Shown here in pieces: positions 57,550-64,000 of a stretch of 64,000 bases of DNA. The notes under the pieces were generated by a model. It did not search any database, was not told where the DNA came from, and worked only from the letters and a program-made list of their open reading frames with translations. The DNA is from Streptococcus mitis (GTDB lineage Bacteria; Bacillota; Bacilli; Lactobacillales; Streptococcaceae), in the NCBI RefSeq assembly GCF_901542415.1, contig NZ_CABEHV010000004.1, forward strand, positions 620,001-684,000, in the 5' to 3' direction. The stretch's first letter is position 1. The number at the start of each line of letters is the position of its first letter. Both the position numbers and the translations under genes were made by a program.

Positions 57550-58651
57550 CAAAAGCACCTGCATTATACATCTTTTCCAAATTATGAGCCATCCGTAATT
57601 CTTTTACGGTTAGAGAAGATAGTTCCTTAATCTGGTTGTTCTGTACGATAAAATAACAATCCGGTCGCAACAAATCATTCGACATGATGGTTGTATTGTG
57701 GGTTGTAAACACGGATTGAACTTCCCCATTTCTGATCTTTTTCAAAATGGTTTCCGAAACTTCATTATGGTAATAGGCATCAAATTCATCGACGACCAAA
57801 AAGGTGATATCACTAAGTTGAATCATCCAATAGAAGAAAACCATGATTACTTTAGTACCGTGCGAGGCCACGCTATAAATATTTACCTTTCGGTTTTTGA
57901 AACGAACCAAAATAACTGAATTACCTTCAGAATCTTCTCCTCTTTCTAAAAAATAGTTAATATCAAATTTATGTAAGAAACTTTCCAATTCTTCTAATTT
58001 ACCTGCATCAACTATCGCTGATGCTATATAATCTTGACTAGATTTAAATCCCTGATAAAAATTCCCCTCTGAAGTTCCCGAACCAAAGAATAACATTCCC
58101 TCAACAAATTCTTTAAACTTCAAAAAAATACGGTTTGTTTCATCTGATAACTCTAAATTAGTGTTACTAAATATATATTTCACAAAAGATAAGGAGAGAT
58201 CTCTAGTTTTTGTATTTAAATTTTCTGCACCAACCAACTGGACTTCACGCGTATCTGCCTGAAAATCCTCAAAAATAACGCGTTTATTATTGATAAATAT
58301 CTCCTCATCAAATACCTCTGTCATATTTTTCTTTTTATAGCGATAGACGACTCGGTCTTCTTCAAACTTAAATTCATAAGAAAATATAGCAAAGTCATCC
58401 GAACTATCCAAATTTATATATTGATTGTAATGTTTTTCTTGTTTTGTGAAATCTGTTAAGTGAGTTGTGATATCCATCACCGCATAGGTCAGGTTAGATT
58501 TTCCTGATCCGTTTTTACCATAAAGAACTGAATTTTTCACAATTCCATTTTTGATACTTTTAGAATTAAAATTATATTTACCAGCAGACAAATCCCAAAC
58601 AAATTCATTTTTAAAATTTTTGAAATTTTGTACCGAAAAACGTTGTAACAT
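57542..58651 (-). CDS. AAA_15/AAA_21-type ATPase (AbiLi/RloA-like, candidate defence sensor)
   Basis: The 369-aa protein starts MLQRFSVQNFKNFKNEFVWD, the usual SMC-like/COG1106 opening. Walker A is GKNGSGKSN (about residues 46-54). The signature-like SVASHGTKVIMVFFYW (about 268-283) matches the S-GT motif of this family, and Walker B is FLVVDEFDAYYHNE (about 290-303) followed by the switch FTTHNTTIMSN. Such ATPases pair with TOPRIM or RloB-type nucleases in AbiL, RloAB and PARIS-type abortive systems. It has its own promoter, and AAGGAG lies 8 nt before the ATG. Exact system type cannot be set from sequence alone. Confidence 0.72.
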   Translation of the reverse strand: MLQRFSVQNFKNFKNEFVWDLSAGKYNFNSKSIKNGIVKNSVLYGKNGSGKSNLTYAVMDITTHLTDFTKQEKHYNQYINLDSSDDFAIFSYEFKFEEDRVVYRYKKKNMTEVFDEEIFINNKRVIFEDFQADTREVQLVGAENLNTKTRDLSLSFVKYIFSNTNLELSDETNRIFLKFKEFVEGMLFFGSGTSEGNFYQGFKSSQDYIASAIVDAGKLEELESFLHKFDINYFLERGEDSEGNSVILVRFKNRKVNIYSVASHGTKVIMVFFYWMIQLSDITFLVVDEFDAYYHNEVSETILKKIRNGEVQSVFTTHNTTIMSNDLLRPDCYFIVQNNQIKELSSLTVKELRMAHNLEKMYNAGAFDE

Positions 58652-58690
58652 GACTAATCTCCTTAATCGTAATTTTTTTACGGTTGATTC

Positions 58691-58719
58691 ATTATAGCAT
58701 CTTTCCTCCAGTTTTCCAA
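58691..58719 (-). promoter_or_regulatory. Promoter of the ATPase/TOPRIM module
   Basis: On the - strand TTGGAA (58714-58719), a 17-nt spacer and TATAAT (58691-58696) lie 40 bp upstream of the ATPase ATG. The leader contains the inverted repeat CGTAA-AAAAA-TTACG. Confidence 0.6.
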
Positions 58720-58815
58720 GTCATAATAATGAAATTATGAAGATATTCACGCTCTTTACAAAAGATCTTAATGATATAATCTTCCCTTATATGACTAACC
58801 AAACAGAACCTCCTG

Positions 58816-59351
58816 TATCCTAGAAAAGGAAAAACTACTAAGAAACAGGCTAGCACCAATTTTAAACCCGCTGGTCAATCTATCGAACAGCGTCCTGAAG
58901 TTATCAATCTGCGATTGGGAAATGGGCATTATGAGATTGATACGGTTTACTTACAAGAGCGAAAAACTATTGTTTACTAGTCTTAACTGATCGAAGGAGT
59001 AGGCATCAGATTATCCGATTGATTCCAAATAAAAGCGCTGAGGCGGTCAATCAGGCTCTAAAACTCATCTTAAAACAACACAAGATTCTATCCATTACGG
59101 CAGATAATGGAACGGAATTCAACCGATTGTCTGATGTGTTTTCTAAGGAACATATCTATTATGCACACCCCTATGCCTCTTGGGAAAGGGGAACTAATGA
59201 GAGTCACAACAGGCTCATTCGTAGATGGTTACCTAAGGGAACTAAGAAAACGACTCCCAAAGAAGTCGCATTCATCGAAAATTGGATTAATAACTATCTT
59301 AAAAAATGCTTGAACTACAAGTCCCCCAGAGAATTTCTTCTTGACGGCTAA
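58816..59351 (+). pseudogene. IS30-family transposase remnant (5'-truncated, frameshifted)
   Basis: Two frames together give the C-terminal half of an IS30 transposase. The first reads RKGKTTKKQASTNF...SIEQRPEVINLRLGNGHYE-IDTV, and after a one-base slip near 58942 the second reads RAKNYCLLVLTDRRSRHQII and on to the stop at 59351. All three DDE residues are visible: Asp in YEIDTV, Asp in TADNGTEF and Glu in SWERGTNE. About 150 N-terminal residues, including the helix-turn-helix, are missing. The last 110 codons are intact. No terminal inverted repeats were recognised. Confidence 0.82.
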
Positions 59352-59375
59352 CTTGAAATTTGGCTTTAAAATTAT

Positions 59376-60134
59376 CTATTCAAAAAGTTGATAATAATCA
59401 GAGATTTTCATTTTTGCTTTATCTTCCTGGTTCAAATCTTGGATAATCCGTCCTTCTTTCATGACGATCAGACGATTGCCATATTTGAGAGCATCTTCCA
59501 TATGATGGGTAATCATAAGCGCTGTCAGCTGATCTTTCTTGACAAATTCGTCTGTCAATTCCATCAAGGCCACACTGGTCTTTGGATCAAGGGCTGCAGT
59601 ATGCTCGTCTAACAAGAGTAATTCAGGTCGCTTCAAGGTTGCCATCAAGAGACTCAAAGCCTGTCTTTGTCCACCAGATAAGAACTCAATCGGTGTATTC
59701 AAGTGTTTCTCAAGACCGTTTCCCACTTTTTCAATAGTTGCCTGAAACTCATCCTTATAGCTAGCCAGACGTCTCGGAAACAGTCCACGCTTTTCACCAC
59801 GAAACTTGGCAATCAAAAGATTTTCAGCCACCGTCATACGAGGAGCTGTCCCCATCTTGGGATCTTGGAAGACTCGAGACAGATACTTAGCCCGCTTCTC
59901 TGGTGAAAACTTGGTAACATCTTCACCCAAAATACGGATGGTCCCACTGGTTAAGGACAAGGTTCCTGCAATAGTGTTAAAGAGGGTCGATTTACCAGCA
60001 CCATTTCCACCTAAAATCGTGATAAAATCCTGTTCAAAAATTTCTAATGAAACATCATTTAAAATAATCTTTTCTTCATCAAAGCCATTTTTAACGACTT
60101 TGGTTGCATTTTTTAATTCTACAATTGCTGTCAT
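59376..60134 (-). CDS. ABC transporter ATP-binding protein (TrpXYZ-type)
   Basis: The 252-aa ATPase has Walker A GGNGAGKST (about residues 38-46), signature LSGGQRQALSL (about 144-154), Walker B LLLLDEHTAALDP (about 164-176) and the switch His in MITHHMED. It overlaps the permease stop by 4 bp (ATGA) and closes the three-gene operon of substrate-binding protein, permease and ATPase. Specificity is inferred from the T-box leader and the family (tryptophan or related). Confidence 0.88.
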   Translation of the reverse strand: MTAIVELKNATKVVKNGFDEEKIILNDVSLEIFEQDFITILGGNGAGKSTLFNTIAGTLSLTSGTIRILGEDVTKFSPEKRAKYLSRVFQDPKMGTAPRMTVAENLLIAKFRGEKRGLFPRRLASYKDEFQATIEKVGNGLEKHLNTPIEFLSGGQRQALSLLMATLKRPELLLLDEHTAALDPKTSVALMELTDEFVKKDQLTALMITHHMEDALKYGNRLIVMKEGRIIQDLNQEDKAKMKISDYYQLFE

Positions 60135-60997
60135 TTGCTTAACTTGGCTCCTTTCAAGATTGTTTGCTTAAATGTTGGAATCATGAGGCAGACTGCTAAA
60201 ATCACGGCGCTGTACAAACGAAGGTAACTTGTATTAAAGCCAAGCGCAATAACTGCCCACACTAAGAATTGATAAGCGATAGAACCTACAACGATGGCAA
60301 CCAGACGCTCTGCCAAGCTCAAACTCTTGAAGATAACTTCTCCAATAATCAAGCTTGCAAGACCTACAACGATAACCCCAATTCCTCGAGATACATCGGC
60401 ATAACCTTCTTGCTGGGCAATGAGAGCTCCTGCAAGGGCGATCACACCATTTGATAAGACCAATCCCATGAGCTCCATGCGTCCAGTATGAATCCCGAAA
60501 CTTCTAGCCATATCAGGATTGTCACCTGTAGCAATATAGGCTTGTCCGAGTTTAGTGTCCAAGAAAAAGAGCATGAGAACAATAACAAGACTGACAAAGA
60601 TGAGACCTGTCAAGAGTTGGTTCAAATCTGAATCAAAAGGCAAAACATGCTGAATTTGCTTAGTCCCAAGCAAGCCTAAATTTGCACGCCCCATAATCAA
60701 GAGCATGATAGAGTGACAGGACGTCATCACCAAAATCCCTGATAGCAAGGTTGGGATTTTCCCTTTTGTATAAAGAAGTCCTGCTGCCATTCCAGCCAAA
60801 CAACCAGCTCCAACAGCAACAAGTGTCGCTAGAAATGGGTTCACGCCTTTGGTTATCAGAGTGACAGCAACAGCTCCCCCAAGAGGGAAGGAACCTTCTG
60901 TCGTCATATCTGGAAAGTTTAAAATCCTAAATGTCATAAAGATTCCCAGACCTAAAATAGCCCAGACAAATCCTTGAGAAATAATAGATAATATCAT
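60131..60997 (-). CDS. ABC transporter permease (TrpXYZ-type)
   Basis: The 288-aa membrane protein starts MILSIISQGFVWAILGLGIF and has about eight hydrophobic segments. It is of the branched-chain/ABC-2-like BPD_transp_2 type, with NFPDMTTEGSFPLGGA and AIALAGALIAQQEGYADVSRG (split) as family blocks. I chose the ATG at 60995-60997 with AAAGG 11 nt upstream. The frame is open 23 codons more, but that extension is not hydrophobic and overlaps the gap. Confidence 0.88.
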   Translation of the reverse strand: MILSIISQGFVWAILGLGIFMTFRILNFPDMTTEGSFPLGGAVAVTLITKGVNPFLATLVAVGAGCLAGMAAGLLYTKGKIPTLLSGILVMTSCHSIMLLIMGRANLGLLGTKQIQHVLPFDSDLNQLLTGLIFVSLVIVLMLFFLDTKLGQAYIATGDNPDMARSFGIHTGRMELMGLVLSNGVIALAGALIAQQEGYADVSRGIGVIVVGLASLIIGEVIFKSLSLAERLVAIVVGSIAYQFLVWAVIALGFNTSYLRLYSAVILAVCLMIPTFKQTILKGAKLSK

Positions 60998-61072
60998 CTG
61001 TTTCTTAACCTTTTCTATATGATTTCTATTGTAAAAAATTGGAGGAGATGTCCCCAACTCCTCCATTACAGA

Positions 61073-62068
61073 TTATTCAATCACTTGTCCTGCTTCCTTT
61101 AGAACAGATTCAGGAATCGTAATACCTAGCTCTTGTGCCAATTTTTTGTTAATTACTGACTTACCAGTTGAAAAGACATTGACTGGAGTTTCAGCTGTTT
61201 TTGCACCTTTCAAGACTTGTGCAATCATTTTACCTGTTGCCACACCAAGGTCGTGTTGGTCAACTACAACTGATGCCAAACCACCTGCTTCTACCATGGC
61301 AGTTGCGCTTGGATAGATTGGCTTTTTAGCTGATTGATTGCTTGATACAACTGTTGAAAATGCAGATGCGATTGTGTTATCGATTGGAATCCAGATAGCA
61401 TCAACCTTGCTAGTCATAACGTTAACTGTTGAAGCAATTTCATTTGTTGAAGGAACAGCAAATGTTTCGACTGTCAAACCTGCTTTTTCAGCAAAAGCCT
61501 TAAATTCTTCTACCTGTGTTTTTGAATTGTCTTCGCTACTTGAGTAAAGAGCTCCGATTGTTTTCACATTTGGTGTCAAAGCTTTGATGAGTTCAACTTG
61601 TTGTTGAGCTGGATTGTGGTCAGATACCCCTGTAATGTTGCCACCTGGTTTTTTCAAATCTTTAACCAAGTTAGCACCGATTGGGTCTGTAATAGCAGCC
61701 ATGATAACAGGTAGGTCTTTTGTGGCGCTTGCCAAACCTTGAGCAGCTGGCGTTGCAATACCAACCACAAGGTCATTCCCATTTGCAACCAATTGTTTAC
61801 TCATTGTCGCAACCTTACTTTGGTCACCTTCTGAGTTCATAAAGTCAATTTTCAACTGATCATCTTTATAGCCTTCTTCTGCAAGTCCATCTTGGATCCC
61901 TTTATAAATCAAATCAAGAGATGGATGGCTCACAAACTGAAGAACACCAACTTTGGCAACTTTCTTCTCATTCTTAGCTTCTGGTTTATTCATTGAAGAG
62001 TAAATCAAGCTTCCTGCTACTAAGACTGCTAAGACAGCGATAATTCCAATTAAACGTTTATTTTTCAT
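61073..62068 (-). CDS. trpX: ABC transporter substrate-binding protein (TrpX-type, PF04392 family)
   Basis: The 331-aa protein starts MKNKRLIGIIAVLAVLVAGS, an N-terminal hydrophobic anchor, followed by a Lys/Glu linker and two periplasmic-binding-fold lobes with VGVLQFVSHPSLDLIYKG, MAAITDPIGANLV, GVSDHNPAQQQVELIKAL and IWIPIDNTIASAF. There is no lipobox Cys, so it would be held by an uncleaved or ordinary signal helix rather than as a lipoprotein. It is the first gene of the operon behind the T-box. The gene name is by family and context. Confidence 0.85.
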   Translation of the reverse strand: MKNKRLIGIIAVLAVLVAGSLIYSSMNKPEAKNEKKVAKVGVLQFVSHPSLDLIYKGIQDGLAEEGYKDDQLKIDFMNSEGDQSKVATMSKQLVANGNDLVVGIATPAAQGLASATKDLPVIMAAITDPIGANLVKDLKKPGGNITGVSDHNPAQQQVELIKALTPNVKTIGALYSSSEDNSKTQVEEFKAFAEKAGLTVETFAVPSTNEIASTVNVMTSKVDAIWIPIDNTIASAFSTVVSSNQSAKKPIYPSATAMVEAGGLASVVVDQHDLGVATGKMIAQVLKGAKTAETPVNVFSTGKSVINKKLAQELGITIPESVLKEAGQVIE

Positions 62069-62112
62069 TCTATTTCTCCTTTTTTATTCCTTTAAAATAC
62101 TTCACTTATCTA

Positions 62113-62216
62113 ATACTCTTCGAAAATCTCTTCAAACCACGTCAGCGTCGCCTTACCGTACTCAAGTACAGTTTGCGGCTAGCTTCCTAGTTTGCTTTTT
62201 GATTTTCATTGAGTAT
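62113..62216 (+). repeat. BOX element (boxA-boxC)
   Basis: It begins ATACTCTTCGAAAATCTCTT, contains CGTCAGCGTCGCCTTACCGT, and ends TTGATTTTCATTGAGTAT with CTAGCTTCCTAGTTTGC of boxC. It lies between the T-box leader and the substrate-binding protein gene, and its boxC end carries the stop codon of a 19-codon reading frame. Confidence 0.9.
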
Positions 62217-62246
62217 AAACAAGTGACGCCATCGTTTTCTTTCCAT
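62187..62246 (-). CDS. Possible 19-aa reading frame between T-box and trpX
   Basis: On the - strand GGAGG stands 5 nt before an ATG that opens MERKRWRHLFILNENQKAN and stops inside the BOX element. It includes one Trp codon. It may be a leader peptide, the stub of a gene cut off by the BOX insertion, or chance. The strong ribosome site is the reason for listing it. Confidence 0.35.
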   Translation of the reverse strand: MERKRWRHLFILNENQKAN

Positions 62247-62263
62247 ACTAACCTCCATTAAAA

Positions 62264-62297
62264 AAGTCCTCACACAAAAAACTTGTGTGAGGACGTC
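62264..62297 (-). terminator. T-box terminator
   Basis: On the - strand GTCCTCACACAA and TTGTGTGAGGAC form a 12-bp stem followed by TTTTTT. The T-box conserved sequence lies just upstream and can form the competing antiterminator. Confidence 0.9.
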
Positions 62298-62497
62298 GAT
62301 GCGCGGTACCACCTCAATTATAGGGAATTTCCCTATCGCTCTGTCTCGCAATAACGAGATGCACTGTAAGGTGTGCTCACCGAATTTTTATGATTTCAAA
62401 TTCTAAATAACATTCAGCCCAATTTTCATCATCATCACTTATCTGTTTTCAGCTACCACAGACTCTCTAAAAAGTTTGAATGATTACTTTTCTGAAT
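62264..62497 (-). ncRNA. T-box riboswitch of the TrpXYZ-type ABC operon
   Basis: The conserved T-box GGTGGTACCGCG is at 62302-62313 (- strand), followed by the terminator stem. A Stem I-like region starts near 62470 (AGAGAGTC...), with an internal CTGTGG...ACAG hairpin. A TGG (Trp) triplet lies at 62419-62421 in the 3' side of Stem I, which would fit a tryptophan specifier, but I could not confirm the specifier loop by folding. When the cognate tRNA is uncharged, the antiterminator forms and the transporter genes are transcribed. Confidence 0.88.
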
Positions 62498-62503
62498 GGT
62501 TAA

Positions 62504-62531
62504 ATTATATCATTTTTCAACTACTTGTCAA
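62504..62531 (-). promoter_or_regulatory. Promoter of the T-box/ABC operon
   Basis: On the - strand TTGACA (62526-62531), a 16-nt spacer and TATAAT (62504-62509, preceded by TGA) form a strong promoter driving the T-box leader. Confidence 0.75.
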
Positions 62532-62559
62532 GACTCTTTTAGCATTTTTTTGAAAGATT

Positions 62560-62594
62560 CAAAAACTTCCCCTATAGAAAAGAGGAAGTTTGAA
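62560..62594 (-). terminator. ppc terminator
   Basis: On the - strand AAACTTCC and GGAAGTTT pair around a loop and are followed by TTGAATCTTT. It begins right after the ppc stop codon. Confidence 0.75.
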
Positions 62595-62599
62595 AGACA

Positions 62600-64000
62600 T
62601 CAGCCCGAATTACGCAATCCTGTCGCAATTCCGTTGATGGTTGTATGGATTAATTTTTCTTGATCGCTAGATAATTCTCCTCGGCGTTGACGTTTAATCA
62701 ACTCCAACTGGATATAGTTGAGAATATTAAAGTAAGGCATACGATAATCCAAACTTGCTTTTAGATATGGATTTTCAGCTAAAAGTTCATCATAACCTTC
62801 GATAGCCAAGATGACTTCCTTGGTAACTTGCCATTCATTTAGAATAGTCTCATAGATTGCTTTTACTTCTTCATCCTCACAAAGTTTGGCATATTCAAAA
62901 GCAATGTTCATATTTGATTTTGACAAGACCATGTCTACATTTGAAAGAAGTGACTGGAAGAAAGGCCAGTTTTGGTACATATCTCGTAAGATAGCGATAT
63001 TCTCTGGATTTTTATCAATAAATTCCTTGAAGCTTGAACCAACCCCATACCAGCCAGGGAACATGACACGACTTTGCGACCATGAGAAGACCCAAGGGAT
63101 AGCTCGCAAACCACCGATTTCAGTAATAGTCTTACGAGCGGCTGGACGAGAACCGATATTAAAGCTTGAAATAGCCTTGATTGGACTTGACTCAAAGAAA
63201 TAATCATAGAAATGGTCATTACCAAAGACCAAATCACGGTAGATATCATAACTACGGTCCACTACTTGGTCCATAATGGCTTCATAACGATTTGATGTAT
63301 TGGTATCGCTCTTCTTCTGCGTAATCATACGGTTAATGGCTGCGGATACTAGCATTTCAAGGTTATAGTAAGCTGCGTCTTTATTACCGTATTTATTCCC
63401 AATTACTTCACCCTGCTCCGTCAAACGGATGCGATCCTTGATAGACTTGAGCGGTTGAGATGTGATGGCTTCATAGGTTGGTCCACCACCACGACCGACA
63501 GTCCCACCACGGCCATGGAAGAAGGTAACCTTAACGCCAAATTTATCTCCAATAGCAGTCAATTGTTGTTGAGCCTTGTAGAGGGTCCAACATGATGATA
63601 GATAGCCACCATCTTTATTACTATCAGAGTAACCAAGCATGATTTCTTGGTAGTTATTACGTGAAGCAATCCATTTCTTGGCAAGAGGAAGTGAAAGATA
63701 TTCTCTCATGGTTTCTTCTGAGTGGTCCAAGTCCTCAATTGTTTCAAAGAGAGGAACGATTTGGACACGGGCTCTTTCTTTATCAACTAACCCTACTTCT
63801 TTTAGCAAGATAGCCAATTCCAACATGTCAGATACGCTAGTTGCATGTGAAATGATGGTCTGACGAATAACATCGTCACCCAATTTATCTTTCAAATTAC
63901 GAGCAGCCTTAAAGATAGCCAATTCTTTTTCAAGTAACTCTGATTTTTCAACATGAGTAGCAGAAAGAATACGTGGATCTTCCTCCAATTCTTTCAAGAG
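62600..64000 (-). CDS. ppc: Phosphoenolpyruvate carboxylase, C-terminal half (runs off the window)
   Basis: Carboxylates PEP to oxaloacetate, feeding aspartate synthesis in streptococci that lack a full TCA cycle. The visible 466 or so residues include the active-site [30 protein letters not shown] with the catalytic glycines/arginine, [13 protein letters not shown] and the C-terminus [14 protein letters not shown] of this group is about 900 aa, so roughly half is present. A terminator follows. Confidence 0.96.
   Translation of the reverse strand, partial: LLKELEEDPRILSATHVEKSELLEKELAIFKAARNLKDKLGDDVIRQTIISHATSVSDMLELAILLKEVGLVDKERARVQIVPLFETIEDLDHSEETMREYLSLPLAKKWIASRNNYQEIMLGYSDSNKDGGYLSSCWTLYKAQQQLTAIGDKFGVKVTFFHGRGGTVGRGGGPTYEAITSQPLKSIKDRIRLTEQGEVIGNKYGNKDAAYYNLEMLVSAAINRMITQKKSDTNTSNRYEAIMDQVVDRSYDIYRDLVFGNDHFYDYFFESSPIKAISSFNIGSRPAARKTITEIGGLRAIPWVFSWSQSRVMFPGWYGVGSSFKEFIDKNPENIAILRDMYQNWPFFQSLLSNVDMVLSKSNMNIAFEYAKLCEDEEVKAIYETILNEWQVTKEVILAIEGYDELLAENPYLKASLDYRMPYFNILNYIQLELIKRQRRGELSSDQEKLIHTTINGIATGLRNSG

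Overview
The window comes from a mitis-group Streptococcus (S. mitis / S. oralis / S. pneumoniae type). The evidence is the near-complete match of the housekeeping proteins to pneumococcal ones as I remember them (Ldh, PepX, GyrA, XseA, RpoD, CpoA), the low GC content, and three BOX-type intergenic repeats carrying the GTCAGCGTCGCCTT core. Only ldh, pepX and a second argR-family gene are intact on the + strand. Everything else runs on the - strand.

Region by region (- strand genes are read from high to low coordinates). 1-5941: a galactose/tagatose-6-phosphate unit with a galactitol-type PTS (IIA, IIB, IIC), an aldose epimerase (lacX) and lacABCD. Two promoters share a DeoR/LacR-like operator, and the PTS promoter also carries a perfect cre match. 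6202-14142: lepA, a PPP phosphatase, recN, argR, tlyA, ispA, xseB and xseA, tightly packed. 14270-18559: udk, truB, a DUF2130 protein and metY. 18705-22857: a formate/nitrite-type channel, sortase A, and gyrA translationally coupled to srtA. 23052-30100: ldh, a phage-type integrase scrap, the glycolytic pair pfkA-pyk, and dnaE, which starts at TTG. 30225-44867: one gigantic YSIRK...LPNTG surface adhesin gene. It has a CshA-like N-terminal part and about 3,000 residues of alternating MucBP / Mub_B2-type repeats joined by Pro-rich linkers. A single in-frame TAG splits it after about 380 codons. 45098-48317: pepX, a decayed second copy of the pepX 3' end, and an ArgR-family regulator. 48361-56016: a 52-aa protein, obg, a 44-aa membrane protein, a PspC protein, the glycolipid glycosyltransferase pair (with cpoA), a DUF59 protein, rpoD and dnaG. 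56198-59351: an accessory insertion between dnaG and an ABC operon. It holds a doubly broken gene, a perfect 28-bp inverted repeat, a two-gene AAA ATPase / TOPRIM-like module that looks like an anti-phage (AbiL/RloAB-type) system, and an IS30-family transposase remnant. 59376-62509: an ABC importer of the TrpXYZ type behind a T-box leader. 62600-64000: the 3' half of ppc.

How it fits together: galactose enters through the PTS as galactose-6-phosphate, is isomerised by LacAB, phosphorylated by LacC and cleaved by LacD to triose phosphates, which join the PfkA-Pyk-Ldh homolactic route also encoded here. SrtA, encoded behind gyrA, is the enzyme that would anchor the giant adhesin. The most unusual items are the amber-split 14.6-kb adhesin gene, the candidate defence module with its inverted repeat and neighbouring wreckage, and the pepX 3' fossil duplication.
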